NCBI GenBank assembly: GCA_037952775.1
Contig: JBANAY010000001.1
Location: 1,364,001-1,428,000 of the forward strand
Direction: 5' to 3'
Source of the DNA: Clonostachys chloroleuca
Lineage: Eukaryota; Ascomycota; Sordariomycetes; Hypocreales; Bionectriaceae
DNA length: 64,000 nt
Part shown: piece after piece, positions 19,510 to 31,511 of the stretch
Numbering within the stretch: position 1 is the stretch's first letter
How the letters are laid out: the number at the start of each line of letters is the position of its first letter
Notes under the pieces: model-generated
What the model saw: only the letters and a program-made list of their open reading frames with translations
Databases searched by the model: none
Told to the model about the DNA's origin: nothing
Translations under genes and position numbers: made by a program

Positions 19510-21742
19510 TCAAACAAACATGTCCATCAGCTTCCGCGAAGGCCAGGCGTTCACATCCCTGTACTTCTCAGCGACACGTTTGAGTGCCTGTCGCTCGTAT
19601 GGGTCGGTGAAAAAGTCGCCGTAGAGCTGGATGATGCAGGTCGCATTGAGAATCGCGGGCGGAGAGGACGGATGGCAGAGGCTGATGCCGCAGAGCTCGA
19701 GGATCAGTGCGCGGACATCGCTTTCCATCTTTCTCCAAGCTGCGCGTGAAGCCGACGCAGATCTGTTGCCCTGGTCAGACACGATTTGCAATCTTTAGCG
19801 AGCATGTATTGACTTACTTGAGAGAGGGGTCCTCGGCAGCGAGCACCGACTTGGCCATCAGAGCTTGCTGGATTGTGGTGACTTCAATCGTAGAGCCATA
19901 CCAGACTGTGGGGAATATCTCGCCCTTTGACTTGTCGGCTGGCCTGCGGAAGATGGGAAGGAAATCAACGAGCACATCTTGCTCTAGATGCTCTTGCTGC
20001 CTGATCAATCGACCTGTAGTGAACCATGTCAGCTGTGTTTCTCCTTGCAGTCCGTACTGCCATGAACCAAACAGCGTAGGGCACTCACTCCACTCTTGAG
20101 CCGATCCATCCCCCCATCGCCACTTCACAACCTGCACCGTGTGCATGACTGCTTTGTTGGCGCTTGATGCCCCGGACCAGTAATCTGCAGCAAGGATCAT
20201 CTGCGGCGCCTGTCGCCGCGTGAACGAATGGAAAATTTCCTGCCTCAGCGCCATCCAATAAGACGCCCGGATCAGGCTCCTGCGACCAAACAGCGTCTGC
20301 GACGGAGGGCTTCGCAGCACAGCATCGATGATGGGCAGGAAATTGATCTGCTTTTGCATCGGCTGAACGGAAAAGGGTTGGGGACCCTCCTCTGAAGCAC
20401 CCTCTTCTTCATCATCGATCTCTTCCAGCTGTCGGAGTAGCACACACGTCGCAATAATGCTGTCTCGATACTCATCGTCCTGGGCGTCATGGAAGTGGCG
20501 CAGAGCGGGGATACATCTGAGCATATACTCCACAGAAGAGTGCCTGTCGAGCTTTGGTAACGATTGGCCAAAGTAAACAACTCCCTGGGGTGTCTTGAAC
20601 TGCGGCATGCGGCTGAGATGTCGAGCCGCAAGAGCAAAAATGGCATTGAGGAGATGTGGTTGTGTGCGCGCGCGGAATGGAACTACGACCTCGAAGTGTC
20701 TTTCAGGATCAGCGAGGTCGAGCTGGGATGGGAATTAGGGTCAGCACTCATGTGATATTGGATGGTAAATATGCAGAGGGTTCCTGGAAGGGGGTTTATC
20801 ATACCCAATGTGCTAGTTCGTAGATGTAATAGCTCATCAGGCAGGCTTCTTGGGGATCCTCGAGCGGGAACCGTCGATACTCCTCGCTCTGCCCTTGAAC
20901 CAGTGGTGGTAGCGAAATGCTGCCCGACCGAGCAGCCGACCAGGGTTTGACTGGGTGGGCTGGCCACAAGGGTGGAAGGTCAGTGCCCGAGAGTATATTT
21001 GACGTTGGGGACGGGGCGAAGGCATCCGCAATCGGCGGAAGAGGCTCGTTCCATGTAGGGTGAGGCTCATGCGGATGATCATACTCTTGCGTGTCCTCCT
21101 GCGGCGTCAGAAGCTCCTGGGGTTTGTCGATCTTGCGACGCTTTGCCGGCGTAGCAGCAGATGTGGTAGTAGAGAGGGGACTCGCCGATGCACACGTTGA
21201 CCCCAGATCTGCCGAGCCAGAGGTGGTGAACAGAGGACTTCGGTCCTGCGACATGCGGTCTCTCAAGCTTAGCTCATCGGCGCCTCGTGATTCCGGACGT
21301 CCGGCACCTGATACCCCTGATCCCGATGCTGGGGATGAGGCTGCGGCGGAAGCACCTGGGCCTGGTGCAGGCGTATGCGCGTCGAACTGAAACAATTTGG
21401 CCTGGCTGCTTACCCATTTCTGATCTCTGGAGAAATTGGCAGACGAATCATGATGGAACACGGTCTTTTTCGATGGGCGCTCGCAGGCCAGCCCCTTTGA
21501 CTCGCAACGGCCGCATTTCGGCTGCTGGTCGTCGCCTGCATATGATGGAACAATGTTAGCGACAGTTCGTCACCTCAGTCCATCCAATCTATCAAGAGGT
21601 CCAATTCGCGCAATTGCGATGAGCTGGGCAACACCCACATTTGACGTGCTTCTCTGGATCGCGAGTCAGTCAATTGGTACAGAGCCAAGGTATTGGGGGA
21701 CCTACCCTTGCATTGGAGGCATGGTATCTTGACGACGGGCAT
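19510..21742 (-). CDS. Zn2Cys6 fungal transcription factor
   Basis: Proposed exons are 21742-21706, 21653-21636, 21535-20805, 20722-19818 and 19762-19510. The DNA-binding cluster is split over three exons: CLQCK, then EKHVKC in an 18-19-nt micro-exon, then PKCGRCESKGLAC, giving C-x2-C-x6-C...C-x2-C-x6-C. A Pro/Ser/Ala-rich linker follows, with KRRK as a possible nuclear signal. The Fungal_trans_2 domain then begins with YYIYELAHW, DPERHFEVVVPFRA and LLNAIFALAARHLSR. The total is about 647 residues. Introns 3 and 4 fit GT-AG and phase exactly. At the end of the micro-exon the nearest GT would leave one G too many (run 21634-21636), so that junction is unsettled: an error, a non-canonical site or a mutation. 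The target genes are unknown. Confidence 0.8.
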
Positions 21743-22417
21743 TGCAACGAGAGCGCTCTCCTCCTCTCCGCTCGCGTTCCCGCAGCTCTAGATGACGGAT
21801 GTTGGACGGAGGAGAGGGTCTGAGGCTCAAGGATGAGCGGTTGATGGGCGCAGAGGGAAGATTGAGTCGGGGAACCCCATACCAGAAACGAGCGTCACCA
21901 CAAACTGGGATTAGGCCTGGGGTAAGGTGGAAGATTCGCGAGACGGACGAGCAAATGAGCGACTGCTTATTGAGGCATCAATGCACATTTGGGGTGGAGC
22001 ACGTGGGGGGAAGCAGACGCGACGCAGACTTTTCTCCTTGGGCGAGATCGATATTCCCCCATATATTTATGGAGTTGCGATCCGGGGAGAGGAGTTTTTG
22101 GCCCCTTTGGGTCGGTTTAGGCAGGTTTGGGTGCATCAATAGCGCGGCAATGCCCTGAGTTCCAGCGGCCTTCAGCGGATCACAGCACCTGGCACCCGCT
22201 ACACCGGCTGCTCCAACCCCTGGAGGTTCCGAGCTCGGGAGATTTGGGGTCGCGGACGGCTTCGAATTTACTGTTGCTGGCTTAGTGTCGCCGCTATTCG
22301 TGGTCACAAGACCTCGGTTTCCATCAGCTTCTCCACAGTTTGACGCACATCGTGAGCCTTGGGGCAACTTAGTTTTTGATTAATTCTGCCTTCGTTTATT
22401 ATAGGTATCTAGCACCA
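21743..22417. other. Intergenic, no gene supported
   Basis: This is the promoter side of the transcription factor gene and the 3' side of the SAT4 gene. Open frames here overlap on both strands and have no family. Nothing more is seen. Confidence 0.4.
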
Positions 22418-23787
22418 TCAATATGGACCATCACCACGCTCAGACACGGCAGACACCGTCTTGGTCACCGTGATCCCTCCCAACTGCTCGTCACTCCCCG
22501 GATTTCTCCTCGCAGCGGCTCCGAAACCATCTTTCTGCCCTCCCCGCGTTTCCAGCTCTATACCCTCGCCTAATTCAACCTGGCTCTCACCCACATGGCC
22601 TCTGTCATGGGATCCATAGTATCGGTTGTCGCGAATCTGATGGAAGTCCCTGCGCGTCCGGGTAGAATTCGATCCCGTGGTCGTCTCCTTGCCATAACTG
22701 CCACTCGATATGGTAGACGCAAGCCAAGGGATGAAGCGCTTCGTAAGCTTCCTCATTGCAGGTAGGCACACCACAATAATGGAGACCGAGAGCTCAATCC
22801 CTGTCCAGACAATCGTCTCCGTATAGTCCCAAGTCGGGTTCACGGACAGGCCGGATCGTGAGATGTACTGCAGCCGGATACACGACGTGATGGTGATGAA
22901 GATGCCCAGGCTGAACATGACGAAGATGCCAAACTTCTCCTTCCTCGCCATCTTGAGATTCCATAGCAAGGGTAGCGGTAGCGTGATGACGAGGGCGTCC
23001 TGGAAGATGCTGAACCCGGCGGCGAGCACGGTGAGGAGGTGGACGTCGGAGCAGCGGTCTCGGTAGTATTCTAATCGCCACCCAAGCCAAGCCCAGTGAA
23101 CCGGGTTGCACTGAAAGATCTGTAGGAAGACTAAAGTGATCGTAGGTATTATAATTAATGCGATGACGGTGAAAGCCGCAATTCGAAATTTCCTGTTGGG
23201 GAAAATTCGTAGGTAGAAGCAGACCAGTGAGATTTTGCATAGAGCAAGTGCCACCAGATACAAGCTTTCGCAAACAAAGAAGAGCTTAATGCGGAGATGG
23301 ATTAGCGAAATACTTCTAAAAGGGTGGGGAGGGAGGGCGGCTAGTTGTAACGTTTAATCACCTTGAGAGCTTTCGTAATAGTATCATAGTCGAGAGACCA
23401 CAAATCAACACCAAAAGCAAGATATCCAGCTAAGGCAACATCAAATCAGTACTGTCCCACGAAAAACCGCCACAGAAACGAGCTCACTGTACTTTCCAAG
23501 AACAAGTAACGGAGTGTAGATAAGCTTATTCCATGTATGAGCTTTCGGTTGTTATGCGGTGCATATAGCAATCGAAAGGAGAAATATCATACCCCAATGG
23601 CAAATACCATGTAGTCATCCAGCTCCAACCGGCCCATTGTAAGTATTCTTGAGTAGAGGAGAATCCAGGGACAGAACCAAGCAGGTACATCCGCGATAAG
23701 GGGCAGGAAGAGAACATGTTTCCGCGAACGGCTCGTTCGCTCGCACGCTGCAGCCTCGACCTGGGCAACCTCTAAACACAGAGACAT
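22418..23787 (-). CDS. SAT4/rhodopsin-domain membrane protein (PTH11-like)
   Basis: The last exon is secure: 23284-22418, 288 codons. It starts LFFVCESLYLVALALCKISL and carries helices for TM3 to TM7. These include FYLRIFPNRKFRIA, the conserved FQCNPVHWAW, DVHLLTVLAAGFSIFQDALVI, MFSLGIFITITSCIRL, then W-T-G-I-E with the last helix and CLPAMRKL. The preceding exon ends at 23362 and includes FGVDLWSLDYDTITKALK. The 5' part, with GRLELDDYMVFAIG (TM2) near 23600, is clear as a family match. The exact exon limits between 23362 and 23787, and the start, are not settled. The cytosolic tail is basic, then Gly/Glu-rich. The family is a large seven-helix group of fungi related to PTH11; ligands are unknown. 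Confidence 0.8.
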
Positions 23788-25444
23788 ATGTCATTAGTTC
23801 ATGAAGAGATCTGTAATATTATCATAAAAGGTGGCGACATACTGAGCGCATCACTTGCTTGACACTTTGAAACTACACAAATTTGTGCCAGTTCGATGAA
23901 CGCTGTATCAGAACAGACGCAGGTTGAGTTGGTGAAAGGACATGAGGTATTCCCCATCACTGAAGTAAAACATGATATCTATTATTGGGGAAAGGAAACG
24001 AAAATGTAAAAGTAAGTCGTTTGATGTTTGCACAATGGGATTAGGATTGACGGAGAGTATTAAGGTGAGAAAGAAATCAAGTCATACCCCACATGCTGGG
24101 AATTTGGAAATCTCATTGACGAGATTAACCTCCCCGCGGCTCAGATTTACAAGCCCTAGAATAATAATAAAAAGCTCGATGATCATTCTTCGGGTGGAAA
24201 ATGCCATCATATTCGTCCCCCATGGGTGGGGCTAAGGACGCTTTGTTATGGAAACGGTCGTGCTTGACGGAAAACGATACAACTTCTCATATAAATAAAC
24301 AAGTAAGTAGCCTCAAAATTGGGCCAACAAAAGAGAAGGGTCCAACAGAGGTTGGACACGCGTCGAGGATCTTCCGAGGTTAAATGATCCTACCCAGGTC
24401 GACGGCATAGGCAGGAGGGGGATATCACACCCCACCTAGCAGTTCAATTGGGAGTGTTTGGGAACAAGTATCACTAACAACATGTAAGGGACAGGGGCTT
24501 GGACCATCTAGGCCGTGGCGTAAGGTGGTATGATAGCCCTATTTTTTTCAAAAGTTCATGAGCATCCGGCCGATGCCCACCACCATCATACCGTTTCAGA
24601 AACATCTGGCCGGTAGGGTTACACCACATGTGAATTTCCATCCACTGTAAACACACTTGCATGCTTCTAACCTAGCATCCGCGGTTTCTCCAGTCCGAGG
24701 GCCTATTTCGCTTCTGCGGCAGGACAAGACGGGAAAGCTGACCCGCTCGATATCACATTCTGCGGACTGTTGGTCCAAGTTTGCAACCCCTGCCGATTGG
24801 GCTGAGAACCTGCACCTCAAATTTGTATTAATTTTGTTCCTTTACCCTTGTGAGTCGATCTCTATCAAATGGAAATGAGAAGTGTACGAATGTACAAACT
24901 AACAGTTGAGCATGGCAATGTAGCATTGACGACTTCCATACCCAGCCGTCAGCCGTGGGAGAGCCACGCCGCACATGCCAAGGATCAAACATATAACGAC
25001 GTAGCTAATTGTGCTCTCATTTCCATTTCTACACCTGAAACAGCCGAGAAAGCAGTAGATCGCCCGTCCTTCTTTTTTTTATTGCTAGTACTCCATATCT
25101 TCCTCCCATAAGAGATTAAGTGTGTCCTCGATGCCGAGAGATATGCGATGAATCATTCATGCATCAGCCTTAATAATCCACCGAGGGTCATAGATGCGAC
25201 GAAATTGAATATCACCGTTCCATGCGCAATGAATATTCCCTTGTAACTAGCTGGCGAATTGGATGAACGAGCGTTGCGGGAGTGTGGATGGGGTTGCGCT
25301 GTATGGCCGTGCATCCTGAGCCGTCGCTCGTCTGGCTATTTGCGCATTGGCATCATACGTTTAAAAAAAAAAAAACCCGGCTCTAATGCAATGATCATAT
25401 TTCGGTTTGCATCAGCTGAGTTGATCAACGAGAAGGTGAAGAAG
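23788..25444. other. Intergenic, no gene supported
   Basis: About 1.6 kb of non-coding sequence before the tRNA gene. A run of twelve A lies near 25363-25374. Short frames have no family, and no transposon motif was recognised. Confidence 0.4.
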
Positions 25445-25451
25445 AAAAAAA
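25445..25451 (-). terminator. RNA polymerase III terminator of tRNA-Ala
   Basis: On the minus strand a run of seven T begins two bases after the discriminator base of the tRNA, the normal Pol III stop. Confidence 0.75.
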
Positions 25452-25453
25452 GA

Positions 25454-25538
25454 TGGACGAACAGGGAATCGAACCCTGGACCACTCCCAATTGTTTAGAA
25501 CATGCTAAGGGAGTATTATACCACTAAACCATTCGCCC
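25454..25538 (-). tRNA. tRNA-Ala (anticodon AGC) with a 13-nt intron
   Basis: The 85-nt minus-strand sequence folds as a tRNA. The acceptor stem is GGGCGAA with TTCGTCC plus discriminator A. It contains the G3-U70 wobble pair that is the main identity element of alanine tRNAs. The anticodon stem is CTCCC with GGGAG. The loop is TTAGCA, then a 13-nt intron starting TGTTCTAAAC after position 37, then T. The anticodon is AGC. The T-arm holds GGTTCGATTCC and the D-arm holds TTTAGTGGTATAAT. Introns in nuclear tRNA genes sit one base after the anticodon, as here. Confidence 0.88.
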
Positions 25539-25924
25539 AAGCTAGTAGATGTTCGACCGCTTCCACAATGGTCTCATAAACAAACAAACCAGAGCGTTGC
25601 AGTTGCAGTTACTTACGTGACCGACTTCTACTTCCCTTTTTCTCCCACCATTAACTCTACAATCAATATATTGTTATAGCCTCTCTGGTCACGATGTACC
25701 GTGTCCCAGAACCAGAGACTACCCAACCGGTGTGCACATATGATCTAGTTGAATGTCGATACTTCACAGTCTTCCCTCAGGAACATGCGGACGCAAAATT
25801 GAGACGATCCCGCTCCAAGTCTGGGGTACATAGCATCTGACTGTTCAGTTGCGAAGAAGCCAACCATTCTGCGCCTTTGAACGTTAGATGCGCCCCATAG
25901 AGGCCCATGAAGCCGAGTGTGCTG

Positions 25925-26635
25925 GATGGCCTACTTACGCGTGATATCTGTCTTTTGTCCAGAACTTCCCGTGGCTTTCGGGGCCGAGCTCTGTTGCGCT
26001 CACGAGGGTCCAGGAACACATCTCGGTCGTGCGTGCGAGGAAGTAGTTCTCAATGCGCATGAAGATCTTGAAGACATGTGGAACGTCACGCGCCATGTTT
26101 TGTCTCGCAGAGGCCTGGACACGTTGCGTTGACGACAATATCGGGATCACGCTCGGCGGATAACTCAGCGATGCCTTTGGTAGCATACCATGTACCAAGC
26201 TTTACCAGGAGGTACTGTTGGATTGGCTTCCACTTGGATTCGTGGTTGCAGCGTTGAATTAGCTTCTGGCCATCGGATGGAAGCTTCTTCTCGCTCATTG
26301 TAAGTGTGACTATGCTGTTCAAAATAGAAAGATGGGGCGGAAGCCATCAGCGCATACAAAAGCAGCAGGTCCACAGATTCGATGATGAATACTTTAGGAG
26401 AGCTTCTGTCCGCTGTATGATGGCAGACTTGGCCAGCTCTCCCTTTTCTGTCGTGCGGGTGCCGAGGATGAGCGGGCTGGCGGCCTGCGCCGCGTACTTT
26501 ATTGCCGCGTTGGCACCGAGCTCTCGCCGCATACTCCTGTTACTAGAACGGCCTTGTCTTTGAAGGAGAGGCCCAAAGACCGCGGGTCGTCTAGGGGGTA
26601 TGAGCGTTGTGCCAAAGCTCTTCGATTAACGTCAT
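25925..26635 (-). pseudogene. Broken short-chain dehydrogenase gene
   Basis: On the minus strand, pieces of one fungal SDR follow in order but in different frames. An N-terminal LIEELWHNAH starts at ATG 26635. FKDKAVLVTG begins the cofactor strand. ANAAIKYAAQAASPLILGTRT continues it, followed by FIIESVDLL. Then comes a jump to RCNHESKWKP, QQYLLVKLGTWY, IVVNATCPGLC and LVSATELGPESHGKFW. The cofactor loop itself is disrupted by a frame change. About 100 residues of the centre, including the expected active site, are missing. There is at least one more frameshift after GLCETK. The last part ends near a possible donor site GTAAGT at about 25926. Several independent lesions make this a true pseudogene rather than a base-calling artefact. 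Confidence 0.75.
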
Positions 26636-27329
26636 GATGTTGGTGCCTAGCTGCTGCGAAGCGATGGGTGGATAAGAAGTGGACAAGCTGAGCAGATCAG
26701 GATGGCCAGACTGAACTTGGAGAATTTAAGCGGCGAGTGAATTCGAGTTTCGGGGGCACAGCCAATCCCCCAATTGTACCTCGTTTCCTGGTCTTCGACT
26801 GTTGGTTGGCAGTGTCGGACATGATATCCAAATGGCGCAGGCAGCCTGCGTCCTCATTCATAAGTCCCCGAAGAACTCCCTTATGCAGAGCTATGCTATA
26901 TACAAGGTTGCATGCATCATTTCCCCGACTCAGTATAAAGAAAGTCTTGAGTTGTGGCATCGTGTCATTTAGGGCAACATAGACTGAAAGCCACAAAAAC
27001 ACCTCTTTCCTCAAGAAGAAGGGTTATATGAAACCACGGACTAATAAGAGAGACAATATGGATGGTCTACAATTGAGAAACTTAAAACATAATTGCAACG
27101 ATAACAAAGAAATCAAAAGTCTGTTAAACTCCCTGAAACCATTTTATCCCTGCTGACATGAAAAGCGACCTTCTAAGGTCCTGACATTAGGAAATAAAAA
27201 CGCCGATAGATATAAACTACGGAAGATGCTTCAAGAACAATGCTGTAGAAGGTGAACGTAGGACGGTTAGCCCAGGTATCAAGGCAGTATGCTTCCAGTG
27301 AACCCCACGACTAACTGCTACGAAGAGAA
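26636..27329. other. Intergenic, no gene supported
   Basis: About 700 bp between the SDR pseudogene and the ankyrin gene, both on the minus strand. A 105-codon frame at 26697-27014 shows no domain. Confidence 0.4.
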
Positions 27330-28813
27330 CTAATTTAAGCCGAGCTGAGTCTGAAGTCGGCCTTGGTACTTCTTCATGAGTTCCCATGAGTTGTTTTCCT
27401 TTTCCATCCATTTCATTTGTCTGGCAAAACTTGCAGAGATTTCTTTCGGGCGTATCCTGGTCTCCGTTGCGTGGCTGGACATCAAGTCCAGGAGATCAGA
27501 GCATCCAAACCGTGCAGCTGTAATGGCATAGTCCAAAGCTGTGATAGAGTACCAGAACCGGCCAATTTCCGGGTCACATCCTATTGGCGCGCCTCTTTCC
27601 AGGAGCAAGACAATGAAATCACGAAATTGGCCCAGTTTTTCAAGATTTGGAGCCTCCTGTAAAGGGCAGCCGAATAGCTCGCTAAAGATTGCAACTAGAA
27701 TTCCTGTGTAACCGGTGTACTCGGAGCCGAAAGTGTCTGCCATGGCCTTGACCTCGACTTTGACTGAAGCTCCGGCGTCGAGTAAAGCTTTCAAGCAATC
27801 GATGTTTCGGGAGCGTACGATTACAAGAAAGATTGGCCACAGTTCAGGCCTCAAGGAGGAGTCTGGGGGGTTCAGATCACACCCCGTGCGCGCTATAGTG
27901 CCAACAAATTCTGTTTGTTCGGGATGAAAGCTCGAGAGACAGGCGATGAGGGAAGGCCAGATGACATCAGCGCCGCGCTTTGGCAAATGAGAAGCCCAAC
28001 TAGGAAGATCGATGCCGTCTCTAATAAGCCTCAACGCTATGCGCCAGCTGGCTGATTGCAAGGCAGACCAGAGCGGGCCACTATAGGCGCTAATGTTGTT
28101 GAGAGGCTTGAGCCAAACATTAATCAGCTGCTGAGCAATATCAACACGGTTTTTGGTCTCGTGGCGTAGGCTGCAGATCCTGAAAAATAGGTGCTGGAAG
28201 TGGGCAGAGGCTGCGTAATCCGAGAAGTCCCGGTGTTGCAACAGGAGGTCCACCAACTCGGGACTGCCAACGGACACGGCCGCGTAGTATAAAGGTGTTC
28301 TTCCACGGCGATACTCTGTAAAAATTGATGAGCGATTGCCCTGGAGAAGAACTCTGACAATTTCATTGTTCCAATCGAATGAGGTTACAGCAAAGTGCAA
28401 GGCCGTTCGTCCCTTCCAGTCTGTAGCTCTAGTGATACTCTCACTGTGAGGACTCTGGCATATTTGGGTTACCAAAGAAAGATTTTGCGCTCGGGCGGCA
28501 AGTTGCAGTAATCCTCCCAGCGAATCCTTATCCTTCTTCTTCATGAGTGTTTGGAGGAGAGGACCTTGGGTAATTTTGAAAACCTGAGGGATGGCAGATG
28601 TATTCTCTGCCACTAGATAGGCCCCTTTGGAAATAAACTTGCTTAGTATCCTGTAATATCTCAGGTGATCTCCATGGCAAAAGAGAAAATGGAGAGGGTA
28701 TTGTTGTTGGAAGGTATGGTCCCCGTTCACCTTCGGGCATCTGCAAAGCCCAAAGCTCGGTGCATGGACATTGGCGCCATGATCGAGGAGATAATCGATT
28801 ATCTCTATGTTTC
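27330..28813 (-). CDS. Ankyrin-repeat protein, 5' end unresolved
   Basis: The reading frame is continuous from an acceptor site (GCAG before 28813) to the stop at 27330, about 494 codons. The nearest Met, at 28730, is not the true start because the frame upstream still reads ankyrin: NIEIIDYLLDHGANVHAP. Other clear ankyrin elements are GRTALHFAVTS, GRTPLYYAAVS with ELVDLLLQH, RNIDCLKALLDAGAS, and ALDYAITAARFGCSDLLDL. The middle part (about residues 180-300) is diverged. The 5' exon or exons were not found in the T-rich sequence just upstream, so the gene may be cut or have a distant first exon. Ankyrin repeats bind proteins; the partner is unknown. The ending (basic, glutamine-rich) is ordinary. 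Confidence 0.7.
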
Positions 28814-30080
28814 CTGCTTACTTGTTGCTTACAATATTACGAAAAAGAAACGAAAGAGAAAAAAAACAAGTAAATTGCCCCATTCAGTAATTTCTAACCT
28901 TAGCATTATCCCTCCTAGTCTACGGAGGATCAGCTTTTCTACAATATTGTTCCAAGCTGCCCCTAGACATATAGTACCACATAATATAGTAGTATTACCG
29001 AATATTTCTTCCCCTTTGTGCCCTTGTTAGTTATCATGATGCATCCCCGGGGAACTGGAACGGCAACCGGCAGCAGGAACGGTAGTCCAGATGCTCTGGC
29101 CTGGCTCATCGCGTACAGATTACTGTATGAAGATTGATGGTGGGGCAACTGTGTATAAGAGAACTGATGAAACTGTGTGGTCCCTGCAATGCAACATCAA
29201 CAGCATTTCCGGCGATTTTCCGTTGGACTTTGTCGATGGAGGACTCCAGGGAGCGGCAGGGATGAGTGAATTCTCGGGAGGCAAGGTGCTCCCATTGGCT
29301 CCCGCCCGAATAGCCCCACCCGGGATATTTGGCCCGCTCCCGTGAGGACGACGACGTTAGTATTACAACGGACGAGCGACGGAGGGTTTCCATCTTGCGG
29401 GGATTTGGAGAAGGGGATGTACTCAAGTGGGCTGATGGTCCTAGGACGATACGAGTCTGTGCGTGTCTAAGCAAGACTGAGGCCCCCGGCGAGGTCCAAG
29501 GGGCTGAGAAATTTGCCTCGAATTGTGATAGGATGGACATGAACACTTTTTAGGCATGATGCCACAGTAACACAGGGAATCATAGAAATTAGGAAGACGT
29601 AAGTATATAGCTCCAAGCTCATCAGCTTCATACACTATTGGCTGAGTGCTTCGTGGCAGCTTCCAACGAGTGGTGGCGTCTTCAAACGGCGAAATGTATC
29701 CATGTTCGCGCCCAAAATGGACCTCGCTTCGCCCGGCAGAACGAATTCAGACGGGCCCTGAGGGCCAGGATCTTCTAGTCTGGGAAACCCTGCAAAAACC
29801 GTTAGTTGTATGGGCCAAGAATGTCTGTGAACGGATCCAATTGGTCGAGGCACCTAGTCTTATGCTTAACCGTTTGCAACCCATGCAATAGTTTGTGATG
29901 CCGTATCTAGCGACAGACCAGTCCCTTGCAGACCTTGAGGGTCTTGCAGAAAGCAGGCACTCGAGCCCTAAGAGGTGCATATTTAGAGCGATCACTCTCA
30001 GGGGCTCTAGTAGATATACTCGTCCTCGGTGCCGACGTCTCGGGTGGTTTCTCTGCTTTGCGTAAAATGTCCAATCCACG
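28814..30080. other. Intergenic, possibly with the missing first exon of the ankyrin gene
   Basis: The stretch just upstream of the ankyrin exon is T-rich on the minus strand and looks intronic. Further out, frames at 29106-29546 and 29747-30145 (minus) lack domain content. Nothing else is recognised. Confidence 0.35.
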
Positions 30081-31511
30081 ATGTCGACCTCCACGATTAC
30101 GATTCCGTCAGATTCCAATCTAACAGGCCAGGAAATTGCCGACATCGCCTACAGTTACTCTGGGATCAAGCCTACCAACGTTGGGCAAGCCTCTGAGATC
30201 TTGATATACTTCTTCCTCATTGTCTGCACCATCATCATCTGCTTGCGGATTTGGGTACGGACGTTCAGAGCAGAGAGCAAACTGAAGTGGGGGCTCCCTG
30301 ATTACCTTGCTGTCGTTGGATTTGTATGTTCTCCTCTTTGTCGAAGCTGCTCCGGTGGGAGTTTTTGGCTAACCTAAGATTTCTGTTCTCGGTTTGCTAG
30401 CTACCATATATTCCCGCAGCCGTTTTCGGGATCTTGGCTGCGCACTATGGCATCGGCGCGACGGACGAGCATCTTAACTCGATCGAGGGAGGCGAATTCA
30501 TACGAATCCGAGGAATGGAATACCTGATGTACTACGAACTGACGTACTTCTCCGCCTCGACTATTACGAAATATGCTATCGCCGCCACCATCCTGACGAT
30601 CTGTACCGAGAAGCGCTTCATCTACCCCATATGGGGTGTTATGATTCTTATGGCCGTCGCGGCCGCCGCGTGTCTCGTCACCCTGTTCGTAAACTGTGTC
30701 CCATTCTCGGCCTACTGGAACATAAAGCTGTAAGTCTTGATAGGCGCGCCAGAGCGCGCAATATTTACCTCTATAACTTCGTTGCTAACGCGCAGCAAGT
30801 GGTAAATGCAAGTCTGCCAACGGATTCTTGATTCTGAGCTACGTCGGGACCTCTGCTCAGATCCTCGTCGACTGGACTTGCGCCATCATGCCCTTCTTCA
30901 TCGTCTACAGGTTGCAAATGCCAAGGAGAGCCAAGATCTCCGTTGTTGGCGTCCTGGGTTTGGGTGTGTTGGCTAGTGTCGCCGCTCTCATGCGAATCAT
31001 CAGTTACCAATACATCGACACAAGAAGATATCCGGACAACCACATGCGTAAGCGGCAGCCAATCTTCTTGGATAAACTCCTGGCTAACCAGTCTCGCGTG
31101 TAGTTGCGGAAGGCCGGCTCCTTCTGTGGTCTATTCTGGAATCTAGCTTTGCCATCATCGCCTGCTCCTTGCCATCGTTGAAGAAGCTGTTCACGAGCTG
31201 CATAGGAAGGTCCTTTAATCGATCAGGGGATGCATCGAGATCTGTGAGTGCATACAGAGCGTGTGGAACGAACTACGAGTGGCAAACACTAATTATTGGG
31301 CTTTCTACATGAACAGAAACGAACATACGGCAACCAGACTCCTCTTCAGTCTCTGCCCGGCATCCACACGACGTCAGTAACTGGGAACAAATGGGATAGA
31401 CTGCACGACGACATGGACGACTCCAGCACACACCAGATCATGAGGCGGACGGACATCCACATCGAAACCGATAGCAACCAATCCTTCACCAAGACCGGTG
31501 CTATGGTTTGA
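30081..31511 (+). CDS. SAT4/rhodopsin-domain membrane protein, five exons
   Basis: Exons are 30081-30323, 30401-30729, 30800-31047, 31104-31243 and 31317-31511. All introns are GT-AG with matching phases, giving 384 residues. At exon 3 the second AG (CAAG) must be used, because the first leads to a stop at once. Helices follow the family order: EILIYFFLIVCTIIICLRIWVR, LPDYLAVVGF, YLMYYELTYFSASTITKYAIAATIL, MILMAVAAAACLVTLFVNC with PFSAYW, then ANGFLILSYVGTSAQILVDWTCAIMPFFIVY, VVGVLGLGVLASVAALMRI and LLLWSILESSFAIIACSLPSLKKLF. The tail is hydrophilic. It is the second member of this family in the window, but diverged from the one at 22.4 kb, so not a recent duplicate. Its role is unknown. Confidence 0.85.
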
